A stretch of 64,000 bases of DNA from an uncultured Muribaculaceae bacterium (GCA_910578385.1 CAJTQV010000011.1:1-64000), one strand, 5' to 3'. Positions 38,127 to 46,834 are shown, counted from the first letter of the stretch. The notes: generated by a model not told the origin, from the letters alone. Translations and numbers: made by a program.

Positions 38127-39097
38127 TTTGAGGATGCTTTCTTGCGGCCGCGCACCACCCCGGAGAATTCACGGGGCACCGGCGACTCGAAATTCATATC
38201 TTTTTTAGTGACAGGATGCGCGAACCGCAACGTCTGCGCATGGAGGGCAAGGCGTCCGATCGGACTTGTCTTCGCACCATATTTCCGGTCGCCCGCTATC
38301 GGATGACCCATGTCGGATGCATGGACTCGAATCTGGTTCTTACGACCGGTATCGAGCGAGAAGTGGGCCAACGTATAACCATTGCCACGCGCCATGACTT
38401 CGTAATGGGTCACAGCCAGACGCCCCTCACCCGGAGCTTCGGTCGAATAGACCACAAACTGCGAATTCTCCGCAAGACGGCTCTTTATGAAGCCCTTGTC
38501 CTGCTCCAGATAACCTTCCAGAACGGCTACGTAGAGGCGTTCGAGAATTATGTTGTTCCAATTGTGACGGAGCACCTCATGGGCGCGTTCACTCTTGGCG
38601 AACATCATAAGTCCGGTAGTATGACGGTCAAGACGGTGCACGACCCACAGCTTGTTGCGCGAGTCAACATTCTTGACATATGAACGCATTATGTCATAAG
38701 CGTTCTCCTCCTTCTTGTGGCTGTTGGTGCCGACCGACAGCATACCGTACCCCTTGTTGATGACCAGCACATCGTCATCTTCATACACAAGCTCTATGCG
38801 GGGGTGATGAAATACGGGGAACGGACGTGTCAGATTGAGAGCAACCTCAGCACCTGGTGACACAGGCGCGTCAAAAACCTTTCTGACCACCCCGGCCACC
38901 ATGAGATGTCCGTAGCGGAGCCACTTTTTCACATCATTGCGCTTGGCGTCAGGCATCGACGCCAATATGAACTCCATCAGCTGACGAGATTCCTCGCCAC
39001 GGTTGGTGAAAGTCAATATTCTATCCTCTCTGAAAGAGGGTCTTCTGTCATTGCGGTTCATAGGCATATGGTCACGGTGCGTGTCAACGACACGCAT
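38123..39097 (-). CDS. RluA-family pseudouridine synthase
   Basis: The 324-residue enzyme has an S4-like N-terminal part (about 40-90) and the RluA catalytic motif VVHRLDRHTTGLMMFAKS near 155-172 with the active Asp, then GRKNQIRVHASDMGHPIAGD. The RNA target (23S or tRNA) cannot be read. A TAACTTTG box at 39114-39121 lies 16 bp before the start, giving a very short leader. Confidence 0.93.
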   Translation of the reverse strand: MRVVDTHRDHMPMNRNDRRPSFREDRILTFTNRGEESRQLMEFILASMPDAKRNDVKKWLRYGHLMVAGVVRKVFDAPVSPGAEVALNLTRPFPVFHHPRIELVYEDDDVLVINKGYGMLSVGTNSHKKEENAYDIMRSYVKNVDSRNKLWVVHRLDRHTTGLMMFAKSERAHEVLRHNWNNIILERLYVAVLEGYLEQDKGFIKSRLAENSQFVVYSTEAPGEGRLAVTHYEVMARGNGYTLAHFSLDTGRKNQIRVHASDMGHPIAGDRKYGAKTSPIGRLALHAQTLRFAHPVTKKDMNFESPVPREFSGVVRGRKKASSK

Positions 39098-39113
39098 CCG
39101 CCGAATTATTTTA

Positions 39114-39121
39114 CAAAGTTA
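39114..39121 (-). promoter_or_regulatory. -7 box for the RluA/PAP2-like operon
   Basis: The complement reads TAACTTTG. Confidence 0.6.
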
Positions 39122-39206
39122 ATAAACTATTAACAAATAACTCACCATTCGGGTGAAATAATCATGCAATAATCACACTTAGCCGCACATATCCGGCTCA
39201 GGATTG

Positions 39207-40535
39207 TCAAAACAGGACTCCTTCCTGCGGCTTTCCGGTCATGTACACACTTTTGACAGCACGCGACTCGCGGCGCAGGAGCGCGTGACCGAACCGGCAT
39301 TCGAGGCATCGGTGCCGCTCACAATACTCGTTGCGCAGCTGCAGCATCGCCTGCGAGTCGGCCGCGCAAGCCGCCGGCAATCCGGCCGCCCGCCACTGCC
39401 TGATAATACCGTTGTTCTCGGCATCGAGTCCATACCATAGGTCTAATCCACGCTCCGCCACCTCCGGATCACTCCTGACGGTGCCATATGCGTATAGCAA
39501 CGGTGCCACAAAATTTATGAGCAGCAGGTCAATGTTGTTTCTTGACAACGCTGACGGCAGCCGTGTGCCCGGCACACCGAAGTCAAAGTGCTCAAGCCAG
39601 TAGCCGTCGAGATGCCATCCGAACAGCTCACGTGCCTCTTCCTCACCGAAAGAGCGCGACGTGATCCGGGACAGCAAAGAGAATCCATCGGCTGCCGCAC
39701 GCGCAAGTATGGCTATTCTACGGGTTGGAAAATTCTGTGGCCGAGTGCGAGAGAACTTCCACATGTCGCGCCTCATGGGCCGCAACTGATATTTCCGGGA
39801 GAGGAACATATACTCTCGACACAGGTTCTGATAATAGGTGTCGTATATATTGACCGCCGGGTCAAGCAACCCTGCCTGTCCCATCAGCAAAGCCTCCAGC
39901 TGCTGCATATTGTCGGAATGCTTCGAGAGCAGACGCGGGGGTACCATGCGCGCCAGCATCTCCAGAGGCTCACTGTTGAGACCAAAGCCCAGCGCACGTG
40001 CGAGTGCCGCGAAGCAGGTCCATTCCCAGTCATGCCCGAGCAATTCATACGTATCGGTTATGCGGCGCGCCTTAACCTGCATACGCTCCACAGTCAGCGT
40101 GCCGAGCCAATCGGATACCACCAGCGGAGGCAACGCGCCCAACATATCCTCGCATGTCACTGCTTTTATTTTCTCAGCCAGCCGTCCGTAAAGGCGTATA
40201 AACGATTCAGGGAAGGTTATCAGAGTCTGCGGTATATGACTGCCTCGGCCATCGGGCACACGCGTATCGCTTATACCCACCACATGGAGAATTACATTGG
40301 AATATGCCGTGTCTTCCTCATGGTGATGGCGGAACCAGTCGGACGCCCGCACATGCACCTCGACGTTGCCGCCCCATTCCACACCATCTATCCGCAACCG
40401 GGCACCGGTGAAGTCCGGCCCGGCATCCGAATTATGACGGCCTGGACGCAATACCTCAATCCTGCGCCCGTCGATAGTGCGCAAATCTGTACCCGCGAGA
40501 CCATATTTCCATATGTACTGATATAACATCTCCAT
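39207..40535 (-). CDS. DUF2851 protein
   Basis: The protein (442 residues from this start) matches DUF2851, a Bacteroidetes-specific family of unknown function: LRPGRHNSDAGPDFTGARLRID, then GNVEVHVRASDW and VILHVVG near the N-terminus, and a C-terminal cysteine cluster ERHRCLECRFGHALL. The D-x-GPDF and E-x-H pattern recalls a nuclease-like core, but that is speculation. The frame could open at 40583, but a TATTTTTG box at 40542-40549 lies inside that extension, so ATG 40535 (or 40529) is the better start. Confidence 0.85.
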   Translation of the reverse strand: MEMLYQYIWKYGLAGTDLRTIDGRRIEVLRPGRHNSDAGPDFTGARLRIDGVEWGGNVEVHVRASDWFRHHHEEDTAYSNVILHVVGISDTRVPDGRGSHIPQTLITFPESFIRLYGRLAEKIKAVTCEDMLGALPPLVVSDWLGTLTVERMQVKARRITDTYELLGHDWEWTCFAALARALGFGLNSEPLEMLARMVPPRLLSKHSDNMQQLEALLMGQAGLLDPAVNIYDTYYQNLCREYMFLSRKYQLRPMRRDMWKFSRTRPQNFPTRRIAILARAAADGFSLLSRITSRSFGEEEARELFGWHLDGYWLEHFDFGVPGTRLPSALSRNNIDLLLINFVAPLLYAYGTVRSDPEVAERGLDLWYGLDAENNGIIRQWRAAGLPAACAADSQAMLQLRNEYCERHRCLECRFGHALLRRESRAVKSVYMTGKPQEGVLF

Positions 40536-40541
40536 CACCTG

Positions 40542-40549
40542 CAAAAATA
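40542..40549 (-). promoter_or_regulatory. -7 box immediately before the DUF2851 start
   Basis: The complement reads TATTTTTG followed by CAGGTG and ATG at 40535. Confidence 0.6.
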
Positions 40550-40677
40550 TTGAAAATGAGGCAGACGGCAAAATTATGCACACATTTCAAAGAGTATAAA
40601 TCTGTATAAATCTATTAAATAATGTTAAATCTCAAATTTTGTATATTTTTCACACAATTTATACGGTCGTTTTTCCG

Positions 40678-40765
40678 TATATTTGCAGTGTGTTTTTCAT
40701 AGTATTAAATTAAGATTAAGGTTTCGGTCTATCTCTTTGGGAAAAGGGGTAGACTTTTTATTTTA
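40678..40765 (+). ncRNA. Candidate small RNA or attenuated leader, copy B (upstream of rubrerythrin)
   Basis: A TATATTTG box (40678-40685) is followed by GTTTTTCATAGTATTAAATT, nearly identical to copy A at 10628. Next comes a 12-bp hairpin (40727-40754, two G-U pairs, GGGA loop) with TTTTTATTTTATT. The unit is a full promoter-terminator cassette; RNA reaching rubrerythrin would have to read through the terminator. The 40584-40677 stretch is AT-rich and otherwise empty. Confidence 0.6.
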
Positions 40766-40791
40766 TTCCTAATCAGGTATTTAGACGCAAT

Positions 40792-40907
40792 CGCCCGAGA
40801 ATTTCAAACAATTCCGCACGCCAAATGTTTAAACTAATGAAAGCGCGGATCGCGGAATTTTACGTTCAAATGTTAAAATTCGGGCAAATTCAGGCAATTC
40901 GCGTCTA
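40792..40907 (+). promoter_or_regulatory. Long imperfect stem-loop in the rubrerythrin leader
   Basis: TAGACGC-AAT at 40792 pairs with ATTCGCGTCTA at 40897-40907. Further pairing continues inward (GCC/GGC, GAATT/AATTC) to an inner AATTCCGC/GCGGAATT stem. The arms flank a short direct repeat of CAAATGTT. The structure ends 32 bp before the ATG and may control rubrerythrin expression. Confidence 0.5.
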
Positions 40908-40939
40908 CTGATCTTTTAACCTTATTGAAGAGTAATATT

Positions 40940-41527
40940 ATGTCAACACAGAAAAGCCTCGTAGGCACACGCACACAGATAAATCTCGCCAACGCATATG
41001 TGTCGGAGTCATGCGCCTACACACGTTACACATTCTTCGCCCAGGCAGCGCAGAAAGAATTCTACTATCAGTATGCCAACATACTGAACGAGACAGCAGC
41101 CAATGAGCTTCATCACGCCAAGATATTCCTGAAATTCCTCAACGAAGGGGGATGCAAGACAGACCCGATCGGCGTTGATGCCGGCGTTATCGGCAAGACT
41201 GTAGACAACCTGAAGGTTGCTGCCGAGGAGGAAAGAGTGGAAGGTGTGGAACAGTATACAGAATCGGCCAAGGTTGCCGAGGAGGAAGGATTCACCGAGA
41301 TCGCAGACCGTTTCCGTGCAATCGCCAGAGTCGAGGAACATCACCGCGAACGTTTCGAGAAAATGATCGAGCGCATCGAGAAGGGCACCGTCTGGAAGAG
41401 CCCGAAGAAAATCAAATGGCAGTGTCTCGTGTGCGGCTACATCTACGAAGGCACCACACCTCCCGAGAAGTGCCCGGCATGTGCCCACCCCTACCAGCAC
41501 TTCCAGCGCGAAGAAGACAATGTTTAG
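40940..41527 (+). CDS. rbr: Rubrerythrin
   Basis: Rubrerythrin reduces hydrogen peroxide in anaerobes. The 195-residue protein has the diiron four-helix bundle with ExxH-type ligands (NELHHAKIF, EEHHRERFEKM) and a C-terminal rubredoxin-like iron site CLVCGYIYEG plus CPACAHPYQHF. ATG 40940 (MSTQKSLVGTRTQ) is used; an upstream TTG at 40925 adds five residues and is not convincing. It sits behind a long structured leader. Confidence 0.96.
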   Translation: MSTQKSLVGTRTQINLANAYVSESCAYTRYTFFAQAAQKEFYYQYANILNETAANELHHAKIFLKFLNEGGCKTDPIGVDAGVIGKTVDNLKVAAEEERVEGVEQYTESAKVAEEEGFTEIADRFRAIARVEEHHRERFEKMIERIEKGTVWKSPKKIKWQCLVCGYIYEGTTPPEKCPACAHPYQHFQREEDNV

Positions 41528-41728
41528 GCGTCAGGCTTTAGGCTTTAGGCTTTAGGCGTTAGATTTTAGGCTTTAGACCTGAGACCTACATATCAGACAA
41601 AAACATAAGAATAAGGCATCAGATTTCAAGACCTGCTTACAGCTTGAAATCTGATGCTTATTCTATAAACCATCCCTCGCCTAAAACCTAAATCTAACGC
41701 CTAAAACCTAAAACCTAAAGCCTAAAAT
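41523..41728. repeat. Nested palindrome with CCTAAA-type heptamer arms
   Basis: Outer arms of degenerate heptamers (TTTAGGC on the left at 41523-41578, GCCTAAA on the right at 41679-41728) share GGCGTTAGATTT in inverse orientation. They enclose a 22-bp hairpin (41608-41630 with 41643-41664). The structure fills most of the gap between rubrerythrin and recO. The left arm resembles the region at 121-224 in inverse orientation. Confidence 0.8.
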
Positions 41729-41752
41729 ATTGCCCGCGTCGGGTTTATTTGC

Positions 41753-41760
41753 TAATTTTG
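41753..41760 (+). promoter_or_regulatory. -7 box immediately before recO
   Basis: TAATTTTG followed by CAGACAT and ATG at 41768, a 7-nt gap. Confidence 0.65.
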
Positions 41761-41767
41761 CAGACAT

Positions 41768-42499
41768 ATGGCCATAGAGAAAGTGATAGGTATAGTGACC
41801 GATGTCGTGAGACATTCCGACCGGCACAATGTGGTGACGCTTTTCACGCGCGACCACGGCCGCGTCGCGCTCCTTTCATCGACCGGCAGTGGCAAGACCG
41901 CCCGCTTACGCAACGCGGCCCTCATGCCCCTCTCGGTCATATCGGCCGACATCAACTTCAACCACACTCGCGACTTGCAGTTTCTCGGCAAATTCGCGCG
42001 CGAGGTGCTATGGAAGGACCTCTATTTCAATCCCGTCAAAAGTGCCGTGGGAATTTTTTTAGCTGAATTTCTCAACGCTTACCTGCGGGAATCGCCTCCC
42101 GACCGCCATGTATGGGAGTTTGTTGTACGTGCCGTTGCACAACTCGACTCATGCCGCAAGGGCATAGCCAACTTCCATATAGCGTTTCTGATCGACTTCC
42201 TCAGTTTTGCGGGCATACGTCCCGACCTGACCGAATGGAGTGATGACAGCTGGTTTGACATGCAGGGGGGCACGATGTCGATATTTCCTCCACCCCACCG
42301 GAATGTGCTTACTCCGGCTCAGGCACGCATCCTTCCACTGTTGTCACGGCTGAATCTGCGCACAAGCGGAGTATACAGATTCAACGCTTCGGAACGACGT
42401 GAGCTGCTTCGCGGACTTCTAAACTATTATTCCCTCCACTTCCCCGGACTGGCCACGCTTAAATCACCGGCGGTTCTTGCAGAAGTATTCGGAAATTGA
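41768..42499 (+). CDS. recO: DNA repair protein RecO
   Basis: RecO loads RecA onto SSB-coated DNA in the RecFOR pathway. The 243-residue protein starts with the RecO OB-fold (IGIVTDVVRHSDRHNVVTLFTRDHGRVALLSS recognisable as its beta-barrel) and continues into the helical C-terminal domain. Length and order fit RecO. The zinc-finger cysteines present in some RecO proteins are absent. Confidence 0.92.
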   Translation: MAIEKVIGIVTDVVRHSDRHNVVTLFTRDHGRVALLSSTGSGKTARLRNAALMPLSVISADINFNHTRDLQFLGKFAREVLWKDLYFNPVKSAVGIFLAEFLNAYLRESPPDRHVWEFVVRAVAQLDSCRKGIANFHIAFLIDFLSFAGIRPDLTEWSDDSWFDMQGGTMSIFPPPHRNVLTPAQARILPLLSRLNLRTSGVYRFNASERRELLRGLLNYYSLHFPGLATLKSPAVLAEVFGN

Positions 42500-42537
42500 G
42501 CCACTCCCATTAATCCACCCGGCTATGAGTCCTATCC

Positions 42538-44229
42538 TTATACCATCAGCTTGCGGAGCGACGCGGAAAGATCTTCTGTGCCATTCATGCCGAGTTGGCT
42601 GCGCAGTCGCCAGCGGGCCTGACGCACACTTTCGGGGCGCACGTTCATAGTGGTTGCAATCTCCTTGGTATCGAGTCCCATAACCGTGTAACATGCCAAT
42701 CTTATCGCCGCGTCACTTATGGTGGGGCAAAGCTCGCGCAATCTGTCGATGAATCCGGGGCTCACCTCGGCGAAAAGCTCAAGGAACGCACCGCTTCCAC
42801 CACCCGTCTCGGCTTCTTTCAACATGCGCATGAGATTCCGGCTGTCGCCGCTGTGCATCACTCCTTTCTCCTCCAGGGTCATGACCTGTCGCATGGCCTC
42901 GGAAAGCGCCTGCTCCTTACGGTCTGACGCGACCTGCATCGCTACATTCCTGCGGTTGGCCTCGTCGTTCCTTTTCTCAGCCTCGCGCCGACGCTGGTTA
43001 GCCCGTCTGACACGGCGTACCATAAATACCGTAAGCGACACCACAAGAAGAGTCGCTACCACCCCACCCAACCACAGATTACGTCGTCTGCACTCGGCAC
43101 GCTCCGCCATCTCCGACTCAACCTGCTGAATCTGGGCCATCGCCTCCTGGCTGACAACCTCGTTGTCGGCCAACGCCCGTCTTATCGAGTCTGCTGCAAG
43201 GGCATATTCACGCCACGCCTTGACAGCCATATCCTTGTCGCTGCCTCTGTCATTAATCTCCGCTATTGCCTCCAGCACAAGGAGCAGATGGTAGCTCTGT
43301 CTTATGTCACCGGCTACCGACTCCGCTTCCGAAGCATATGTGCGTGCACCTGTAAGATCACCCTTTCCGGCAGCGACCTTTGCCATCTGCGCCGCCACAA
43401 CCGGGAACAGGTTGAGCCGTTCGGGCGTATCATGCAGATTGAGGTATGCCCTGTGCAACGCCGCCGTGTCATTGTGAAGGACGAACATATTGTAGTTTAC
43501 GAGGGCGTATATGTCCTCGTCGGCCATGGCAGCCGAATCAGCCTCAAGCTGTCGGAATATCCTGCCAGCCTCTTCTTTCTTTCCGAGGTCATACAGCACG
43601 CAGGCGTGGTTTATGACCGGACCTGGGAAATGGATGTAGCCGCCGATTTTAGAGGCACATGAGTCGGCAAGCGCGAGATATGTCAGCGCACGTGTACGGT
43701 ATCCGACATCGCGCATAAGATTGGTCAGGTCAACATATCGGGCATAGAGCATGACATAATCGCTCCGACGGGAATAGTACTCCACTTCCTCTACAAGATG
43801 CCGGTACCATTCGAGACGGGAATACTCACCCATATCCTCACGCAGCCAACCGACACGACGGTTTATGTATTCCTTCTCGGCATCATCCTTTCCTCCGGTT
43901 GCAAGCTGCATCTCTCGCTCACTACGGTTACGGTCATCTCTCCGCGAGGCCACACGCGCCTGCCAGAAATGATTGCGCCGCACAGCCTCAGCAGCAACTC
44001 CGGGACGCGATGCGGCGTCGGCGAACCGTCCGGCAAGTGCCGACAGAGTGTCAAGGTCGGTATCGACTATAAGCGAAAGTTCAAGTTTGCGCGACAGCGA
44101 ATCGAAAGGCTCGCCTATAGTCGCCCATCCGGTCGGACTCACATGACGGGAATCACGTCCGCACGCCACCGGAATAATGGAGCACAACAGCACCACGGCA
44201 AAAGAAAGAAGTGTAGATATTGATTTCAC
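42538..44229 (-). CDS. Membrane-anchored TPR regulator with C-terminal LuxR-like HTH
   Basis: With a GTG start at 44229 the protein has 563 residues: a lipoprotein-like signal (ISTLLSFAVVLL, lipobox VACG), a long helical repeat domain of TPR type (about 60-370), one membrane helix (about 386-407), a coiled coil rich in Arg and Glu, and a C-terminal HTH (about 495-545, ISDAAIRLACYTVMGLDTKEIAT). The layout fits Bacteroidetes one-component regulators that sense outside the inner membrane and bind DNA inside. The GTG is chosen because a TAATTTTG box sits 6 nt before it; an ATG frame at 44319 would lie upstream of that promoter. It is divergent from the surface protein gene, its likely target. Confidence 0.82.
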   Translation of the reverse strand: MKSISTLLSFAVVLLCSIIPVACGRDSRHVSPTGWATIGEPFDSLSRKLELSLIVDTDLDTLSALAGRFADAASRPGVAAEAVRRNHFWQARVASRRDDRNRSEREMQLATGGKDDAEKEYINRRVGWLREDMGEYSRLEWYRHLVEEVEYYSRRSDYVMLYARYVDLTNLMRDVGYRTRALTYLALADSCASKIGGYIHFPGPVINHACVLYDLGKKEEAGRIFRQLEADSAAMADEDIYALVNYNMFVLHNDTAALHRAYLNLHDTPERLNLFPVVAAQMAKVAAGKGDLTGARTYASEAESVAGDIRQSYHLLLVLEAIAEINDRGSDKDMAVKAWREYALAADSIRRALADNEVVSQEAMAQIQQVESEMAERAECRRRNLWLGGVVATLLVVSLTVFMVRRVRRANQRRREAEKRNDEANRRNVAMQVASDRKEQALSEAMRQVMTLEEKGVMHSGDSRNLMRMLKEAETGGGSGAFLELFAEVSPGFIDRLRELCPTISDAAIRLACYTVMGLDTKEIATTMNVRPESVRQARWRLRSQLGMNGTEDLSASLRKLMV

Positions 44230-44235
44230 AGGCTG

Positions 44236-44243
44236 CAAAATTA
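44236..44243 (-). promoter_or_regulatory. -7 box immediately before the TPR/HTH regulator
   Basis: The complement reads TAATTTTG followed by CAGCCT and GTG at 44229. Confidence 0.6.
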
Positions 44244-44381
44244 GCAAATCGGAAGTAATCTTGCAATCTACGGCAGGTTTACCACCGTCTACAGAACATC
44301 TACACATGCGTCTAACCATAAGATTTCAAGCGGTAGACAGTATGTAGATACCGGTTAATTCACTATTTCGGCGACTATTCC

Positions 44382-44389
44382 TAACTTTG
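44382..44389 (+). promoter_or_regulatory. -7 box for the LRR surface protein
   Basis: TAACTTTG lies 62 bp before the ATG at 44452. Confidence 0.65.
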
Positions 44390-44451
44390 CGGCCAAGGAA
44401 TCCGCCTACTGATAATTCGCTTCAGCGGTTCCATAACAAACCGAAAACTTT

Positions 44452-46581
44452 ATGAAGAAAACGTTACTTGCATTTTTTGCCGCTGCCATGTCGCTCTTCT
44501 GTGCTCCGCACGCTTCGGCAGTCGTAATCGGCGATTTCGATTACTCTATTACGTATTTTGTAGGCTACGACGGCCCTCAGGCCGTTGTACAAGGTCTTCG
44601 CGAGGGATACAATCCCACCGGTGCTCTCGTCATACCCGACTATGTGGAATATGAGGGAGAACAGGTAGAGGTTGTCGGCCTCGGCTGGTTCGACTTCACC
44701 CAACATGAGGGCGACGACCCGGTGATATACAATTGCGAGGGAATAACCTCGGTCACCCTCCCGGCATCGCTCCGCATACTCGGCTCGAACGAATTTGTCG
44801 GCTGCCCCAATATCAAGGAATATAAAGTCAAAGCCGGGTCCCGGCACTTCAAGTCAATGGATGGTCTGCTGTGCAAGGCCGTTTCTTATGATGAAGACCG
44901 CTGGGAACTATTCCGCTATCCCTCGGGTCGTACAGATGTGTCTTTTGCTCTTCCGGTTTCACTTGAGAGCATATGCATGGGCGCTTTCGCCTCTAACAAG
45001 TATGTGCGCAAACTCTTTTTGTCAGGGTCGCAGATACTTGAACCGGGATGGCAGTATGACAACCACACCATCGAGAGCATTGACTGTTCATCACACAATA
45101 AGTATTCCATCGGCGACGACGGCGCAGTTTACTACCGCAAAGGACTCGTAGCACTTCTGCCGGGTGTGGAATATGACAAGTTCGCAGTGTCGGGCACGCT
45201 GACCAGTGTGTCCTCCGGTGCCTTCTGCAGCTCAAATGTGAAGACAATATCCTGGTCTGACAAGCTGAAAGGCATAGCCGGTAAATACATGTTCATGGGT
45301 TCGAGTGTCGAGACAATCAATTTCAAGGGTGAAGCGCCTGAGGTAATTGGCATGATGGCCTTCTACGACTGCCGCAATCTGAAGAGCATCCGCATTGGAA
45401 TGGAATCAGATGCCACACTCACAATATATGAGAGTGCTTTCCGCGGATGTGAGTCGCTTGAATCAGTCGAGACACCCGAAGGGCTGAAGTCAATCGACTT
45501 CTGGCATAACGCGTTCAACGGCTGCCGCAGCCTCAGTACGTTCACAATCGATCCGAAAGCAAAAATCGAGGAGCTTCCGGTCAAAGTTTTCTATGGCTGC
45601 GAATCTCTTGAAAGCTTCTCTTTTGTAAACGTGAAGGGCCTAAACAAACAGGGTTATCAGTTTGCCGGATCCGGTCTTACTATCGTGCGCTGGCCGACAA
45701 CTCTTGTTGACATTCCGGAGGGCTGTTTTGCCGACTGCAAGAAACTTGCGAAACTTGAACTCAAGGACAACACCGAGGACATCTATTCATATGCGTTCGC
45801 ACGCAGCGGCCTGACAGCGGTTTCGATGCGCGGCACCGAGTGGTTCGCTACGACCGCGTTCATGGACTGCCCGAATCTGATGCGGATATACTACCCGGCC
45901 AATGACAGATCTGTCGTCACCTACACAGGCATAACTTTCCTGCCTGACAATGCGCAGGTCATAATCAACAACCCGAAAGTGTCAGACATCAGGAGACAGA
46001 AAGATTACCGCATGGACAACGTCTCGCTATATATGTCGATGGAGACACCGGGGCAGGACATCGGCTCAGGCTGGCAGCGCGTCTGCGCACCGGGACGTTA
46101 CGGCTCGATTTACCGGGGTGTCACCACATCGCCGGTCGAGGAGATGTATTACTATGCCACCTATCCCGAGGAGAAAGCCGTGGAGGTCACATCGCTCATG
46201 CCCGAGGTAAAGATAAAGGGAGTGACAATCGAGGGTGTTGAAGCCGTGCTGACCGATGGGAAGTGGGTGGCGGAAGATGCCGTGATTTCCGACAGGAACA
46301 TGAACGTAACTGTCAGCTACACGGTATCAAACAACCCGATGACCACCACCTACGAATACACATATACCGGCGTTAACCTGACAGAATCGGAGACAGACAT
46401 CGAGATTGCAGCCAACGAGGGAGGCCATATAATCCTTACCGGCGAAACCGGCTGGCGTGTCTACACCACATCCGGTCTGATGCTGCTCAGCGGCCACGGC
46501 GACGAAATAGACCTCCGCGCAGCCACCCCCGGCATATACATAATAGAAGCCGGCACAACCCGCCGCAAAATCCGCCGCTGA
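44452..46581 (+). CDS. BspA-like leucine-rich-repeat surface protein
   Basis: The 709-residue protein has a signal peptide ending near ASAV (residue 24), then about 15 BspA/LRR_5-type repeats between residues 45 and 510 (for example NCEGITSVTLPASLRILG and GCRSLSTFTIDPKAKI), a beta-sandwich-like region, and a C-terminal domain (ETGWRVYTTSGLMLL then PGIYIIEAG and basic end TRRKIRR) like type IX secretion sorting domains. It is expected at the cell surface, possibly in adhesion. The divergent TPR/HTH regulator is a candidate controller. Confidence 0.88.
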   Translation: MKKTLLAFFAAAMSLFCAPHASAVVIGDFDYSITYFVGYDGPQAVVQGLREGYNPTGALVIPDYVEYEGEQVEVVGLGWFDFTQHEGDDPVIYNCEGITSVTLPASLRILGSNEFVGCPNIKEYKVKAGSRHFKSMDGLLCKAVSYDEDRWELFRYPSGRTDVSFALPVSLESICMGAFASNKYVRKLFLSGSQILEPGWQYDNHTIESIDCSSHNKYSIGDDGAVYYRKGLVALLPGVEYDKFAVSGTLTSVSSGAFCSSNVKTISWSDKLKGIAGKYMFMGSSVETINFKGEAPEVIGMMAFYDCRNLKSIRIGMESDATLTIYESAFRGCESLESVETPEGLKSIDFWHNAFNGCRSLSTFTIDPKAKIEELPVKVFYGCESLESFSFVNVKGLNKQGYQFAGSGLTIVRWPTTLVDIPEGCFADCKKLAKLELKDNTEDIYSYAFARSGLTAVSMRGTEWFATTAFMDCPNLMRIYYPANDRSVVTYTGITFLPDNAQVIINNPKVSDIRRQKDYRMDNVSLYMSMETPGQDIGSGWQRVCAPGRYGSIYRGVTTSPVEEMYYYATYPEEKAVEVTSLMPEVKIKGVTIEGVEAVLTDGKWVAEDAVISDRNMNVTVSYTVSNNPMTTTYEYTYTGVNLTESETDIEIAANEGGHIILTGETGWRVYTTSGLMLLSGHGDEIDLRAATPGIYIIEAGTTRRKIRR

Positions 46582-46597
46582 CCCTTACCTCAATTCC

Positions 46598-46628
46598 AGC
46601 TCGCCCCTCTCAGGGGGCGAGCTTTACG
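46598..46628 (+). terminator. Hairpin after the LRR gene
   Basis: A perfect 10-bp stem (AGCTCGCCCC / GGGGCGAGCT, loop TCTCAG) is followed by TTTACG on the plus strand, 17 bp after the LRR stop codon. The T-run is short. Confidence 0.55.
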
Positions 46629-46683
46629 TCGACAAACGGGCGGCGCCCCATCTCGATGGTGGCACCCTTTTTAAGTTTAGAGA

Positions 46684-46834
46684 TAAAAAAACGATTTCGA
46701 TATCTACACCCATGCCAGCCGAAAGGGCACAGCAATGGCTGTTCATATTGAAATCGAGCGTTTAGAGGAGCCGGACTACAAAGAGTCAGCATCTCTAAAC
46801 CAAAAAGCATGTCCATGATTCTATCCGAATCATG
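46684..46834 (-). ncRNA. Candidate structured non-coding RNA with intrinsic terminator
   Basis: Read on the minus strand from the TACATTTG box, three stems follow in order: ATGATTC/GAATCAT, GTTTAGAG/CTCTAAAC, and CGATTTCAATAT/ATATCGAAATCG enclosing a GC-rich loop that can fold again (CAGCC/GGCTG). The last stem is directly followed by seven T residues. Promoter, stems and terminator define a transcript of about 150 nt. It lies in the 395-bp gap (46582-46976) between the LRR gene and the peptide transporter. I cannot assign it to a known RNA family. A weak 68-codon frame (46610-46816) overlaps it and runs past the terminator. Confidence 0.55.

Noticed and set aside
39204..40526. Plus-strand frames opposite the DUF2851 gene (for example 39588-40526)
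   Set aside because: They are shadows of the DUF2851 frame with no motif or promoter.
46610..46816. 68-codon frame over the candidate structured RNA
   Set aside because: It passes through a seven-T terminator and ends in an unrelated hairpin; kept only as an alternative to test against the RNA model.
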